Positions 6,309-8,856 of a DNA stretch of 8,856 nt are shown here, one piece after another. How positions within the stretch are numbered: the first letter of the stretch is position 1; every line of letters starts with the position of its first letter. Below the pieces are notes generated by a model, which saw only the letters and a list, made by a program, of their open reading frames with translations, was not told the origin of the DNA and did not search any database. The DNA comes from an uncultured bacterium (lineage in GTDB: Bacteria; Bacteroidota; Bacteroidia; Chitinophagales; Chitinophagaceae): contig CAJBPC010000386.1 in NCBI GenBank assembly GCA_903957405.1, forward strand, positions 1-8,856, written 5' to 3'. The translations under genes and the position numbers were made by a program.

Positions 6309-8856
6309 AACAGGAAATAATGCGGGCAGATAACCGGAGATGGGTCGCATGATCTCCATCACATTCGCCTTCAGGTACTCATATCCATCCTTCGAGAAGA
6401 ATCCATGCCCGATGGCTTTCTGCAGGTATTCATCATTGAAATCGAAATTCTTTTCGTTTTCCTCCAGCGCCTCCAATTGATCGATGAAGGATTCATGATC
6501 TTCCATGATCATCTCGAACCCGTCTCGCGCCAGGTTGGGATGGAACGGGAAATACTCGGCGTGTCCGCTCCGGTAGTATCCCGCAAACTGCTCCAGCCGC
6601 TCGATCGCTTCAGCCTGAGGGATGGTACCTGCATCGATCCGATGCAGGCCTTCGACACCCTTGGTAATGAAGACAAACGACATGCTTCGGCCCGCTGCGA
6701 TCAATGCGAGGTAACGGACATACCCGGCGAGGACGTACTTGAAGTGATTGGAAGAGGTACATACGACGATGTACTCATCTACGTACAGGCCGCCGATTCG
6801 ACCGATCAACCGGCCTTCCGTCAATTTGATGTCGATGGCGGCATCCTCCGAGGCACGGCCCTTGCGGGCGGTGTCGAAACTCGCGCGGATCACCGCGATA
6901 TCATCCAGGAGATGCCCGGCCAGCGCGGTTCCCATGTTGTGCAGGGGCAGCTTGCCTGTGCGCTGCTGACGGTGGGCATAGGCTGACAAGTCCGCGGGAT
7001 CCATGCCCAGCAAGTCTTGCCGCAAGCCGTGTTTTTGAAGATTGTCCACCTCGAAGACTTCATGCTCCGGCAGGAGCAGTTCCTCGTCGTAGTAGCTGAC
7101 ATTGAACTGACGCTGCAGGAGGGTCTTGGGCGGGTTCTGCAAAAAGCTCACCAGCCGGTCGATGTCGACATCCTGCAGATCGAATGCCTGGGTGCGCGAA
7201 GCACCCTCGCTAACCTCGATGCCGGTCCGGAACCGGGATTCGGGCAGATAGTTCCTGAGGGCCGGATCGCCTTTGAAATAGGCACCATTGAACCCGTGCA
7301 GTGGATGTTGCAAGACCCAGTCGTTCCGCAGGTGTTCCGTATCGGGCTGATCGGTCATGCCCTTGGCGACGTAATCGATCAGCTCATCCACCAGGGAGGA
7401 GGGCGGCCGCAGGGCAGCATCCTTCTCATCCCGCGAACAGTAGCTGATGTAAAGCATCTCTCTTGCGGAGAGCAGGGTCTCGAGGAACAGGTGGCGGTCG
7501 TTGTTCCGGATGTTTCGGTCACCGGGCCTCGGCTCACCCGACACGAGGTAGCTGAAGCTCACGCCGCTGTCGCGACGCGGAAATTTGTCGAAGTCCATCC
7601 CCAGCATGGCAATGACGCGGAAGGGGATGCTGCGCATGGGCACCATCGAACAGAAGGTGATGCCCTGGGCGAGGAATGCTTTGGAGCGCTGTTCGCGAGT
7701 GAGGCGGTGCAGGAAGCTGTGCCGAAACACTTCGAAGCTCACCTCCACCTTGACGAGTTCATCGAGCGTAGACATCTCTTCGATGAGGGTGATGAAATGC
7801 GGATGGTCTTCATCATCCTTTGCGCCGGCCTCGAAGACCATTTGTTCCAGGAGCCTGCGGAGGTATTCGGCCCACCCGGCGATCGTGCGGGGCGCGCGGC
7901 GTTCCGCCAGCAACTGCTCGAGCATGTGCACGAAATGGATGAACCGTATCCGCTCTGCCGCGCCGGCTCCTTCGGCGGAATCGAGTGGCAGCAGGTCTTC
8001 CCGACCATCGTCAAAGGTCTCGCCCCCGCCGATGCAAAGTCCGTAGAGGATGCGCTTGAGGCCGTGATGCCAGCTGATGTATCGGGTATCATCCTCCTTA
8101 CGCCCTTCGAGGCTGTAGATGATGCCGGCCTGCCTGACGGCGTCGCGGATATCCTCCGTGTCGGTGATGCCGAAACGGGAACGGATATAGGGCGATTCGA
8201 GCAGTTCGAGCACTTCCTCCGCCTTCATCTGCTCGGCATCGATCGATAGCAGGGCCTGCACGGCGGTGAACATGTTGTTGTCGGCCGTGACTGACTGGTC
8301 CGCGATGCTGAAGGGCATGCGATACCGGGCGTATCCGAATACCGCTTTGATATATGGCGCATAGGTATCGATATCGGTCACCTGCACGAGGATATCCCGT
8401 GGGGAGATGCCTCCGTCTGACGCATCAACCAAACGCACCAGGTGGTTGTAGAGCGCTTCCACTTCCCGCAGCGGGGTGAATGATCCGCTCAGCACGAGCG
8501 AGCCGTCGTTGATATCCGCTGGCAGGATCACTTCGCGCCCATCGCCGTGGCGGTTGCCCTGGATATCTCGCTGGATCTTATGGAGCAGCCGTTCTCCGGT
8601 GGGCGGGGCGGCCTCCTCGGGATCGTACAGGTTGATCATGTCTTCGTCGCGAAACAGGAGGGAGAAAGATTCCTTGATGAGGCGACCCAGGTTGATCAGC
8701 AGCTCGTTGCCCAGGCTGGCGCTGGCGGCATGGGGCAGCGCCCTGGCACCGCTGCGCCGTTTGGCGGACAAGAGCCGTTCCGTCGTATCGTCCAGCCAGT
8801 ACTCACCGGGGGCCGGGTTCACGAGGTAGAGATACACGTCGATGAACGTGGAGAGC
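6291..8856 (-). CDS. recC: RecC, Chi-recognising subunit of exonuclease V (5' part beyond window)
   Basis: RecC is the structural subunit of RecBC(D); in E. coli it splits the duplex, channels the 3' strand to the RecB nuclease and recognises Chi. The open frame holds 854 residues plus TAA at 6293-6291 and continues off the right edge. The first visible residues (LSTFIDVYLYLVNP, then EYWLDD) match an internal part of E. coli RecC near residue 250, so about 250 N-terminal residues are missing and the full protein is about 1,100 (E. coli 1,122). The GTG at 8837 is internal, not the start. The strongest signature is at about 7500-7665: GITFCSMVPMRSIPFR, LGMDFDKFPRR, GDRNIRNNDRHLFLE and LYISYCSRDEKD, all near-matches to E. 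coli RecC from memory. As expected, no Walker A motif or nuclease D-x-K motif is visible. The C-terminus is a lysine-rich tail (VKKKRK). The gene is GC-rich and sits directly upstream of recB. Confidence 0.96.
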   Translation of the reverse strand, partial: LSTFIDVYLYLVNPAPGEYWLDDTTERLLSAKRRSGARALPHAASASLGNELLINLGRLIKESFSLLFRDEDMINLYDPEEAAPPTGERLLHKIQRDIQGNRHGDGREVILPADINDGSLVLSGSFTPLREVEALYNHLVRLVDASDGGISPRDILVQVTDIDTYAPYIKAVFGYARYRMPFSIADQSVTADNNMFTAVQALLSIDAEQMKAEEVLELLESPYIRSRFGITDTEDIRDAVRQAGIIYSLEGRKEDDTRYISWHHGLKRILYGLCIGGGETFDDGREDLLPLDSAEGAGAAERIRFIHFVHMLEQLLAERRAPRTIAGWAEYLRRLLEQMVFEAGAKDDEDHPHFITLIEEMSTLDELVKVEVSFEVFRHSFLHRLTREQRSKAFLAQGITFCSMVPMRSIPFRVIAMLGMDFDKFPRRDSGVSFSYLVSGEPRPGDRNIRNNDRHLFLETLLSAREMLYISYCSRDEKDAALRPPSSLVDELIDYVAKGMTDQPDTEHLRNDWVLQHPLHGFNGAYFKGDPALRNYLPESRFRTGIEVSEGASRTQAFDLQDVDIDRLVSFLQNPPKTLLQRQFNVSYYDEELLLPEHEVFEVDNLQKHGLRQDLLGMDPADLSAYAHRQQRTGKLPLHNMGTALAGHLLDDIAVIRASFDTARKGRASEDAAIDIKLTEGRLIGRIGGLYVDEYIVVCTSSNHFKYVLAGYVRYLALIAAGRSMSFVFITKGVEGLHRIDAGTIPQAEAIERLEQFAGYYRSGHAEYFPFHPNLARDGFEMIMEDHESFIDQLEALEENEKNFDFNDEYLQKAIGHGFFSKDGYEYLKANVMEIMRPISGYLPALFPVKKKRK

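Noticed and set aside
6294..6311. A-rich run at the recC end as a programmed frameshift site
   Set aside because: The reading phase does not give a standard X XXY YYZ slippery heptamer, and a shift would not produce a useful RecC-RecB fusion. A normal TAA and ATG follow.
7017..8249. 410-codon plus-strand open frame opposite recC
   Set aside because: It lies entirely antisense to well-conserved RecC. Its translation shows no recognisable domain and is typical of shadow frames in GC-rich genes.

Overview
The window is a run of four minus-strand genes that process DNA double-strand ends. In transcription order (right to left) they are recC (its 5' part is off the right edge), recB (complete), sbcD (complete) and sbcC (its 3' half is off the left edge). 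Almost every base is coding. The only gaps are 1 base between recC and recB, 44 bases between recB and sbcD, and 63 bases between sbcD and sbcC. I see no RNA gene, mobile element, CRISPR array or long repeat, and no non-coding stretch above 300 bases.

The best guess for the host is a Bacteroidota bacterium or a close relative. The SbcC N-terminus and the overall SbcD sequence look like that group from memory, and no gene has a convincing Shine-Dalgarno site; the leaders are AT-rich instead. GC is uneven. Hand counts of sampled 60-base lines give about 55-75% in most recC lines, a similar but more variable level in recB and sbcD, and about 43-48% in several sbcC lines. The taxonomic call is inference.

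Region by region: 8856-6291 is RecC, the catalytically dead helicase-like and nuclease-like subunit that in E. coli recognises Chi. 6289-2834 is RecB, a UvrD/Rep-type helicase fused to a C-terminal nuclease. All helicase motifs and all six nuclease residues are in place, at the same spacing as in E. coli RecB. 2789-1581 is SbcD, the Mre11-type nuclease. 1517-1 is the N-terminal half of SbcC, the Rad50-type ATPase.

RecBC unwinds and resects double-strand ends for RecA loading. SbcCD cleaves hairpins and opens protein-blocked ends. The two complexes are complementary and probably co-expressed. No recD is visible in the window: the usual partner gene after recB is replaced here by sbcDC. I found no sign of a previously undescribed system. 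The main points of interest are the gene arrangement, the missing recD, and the composition change at sbcC.
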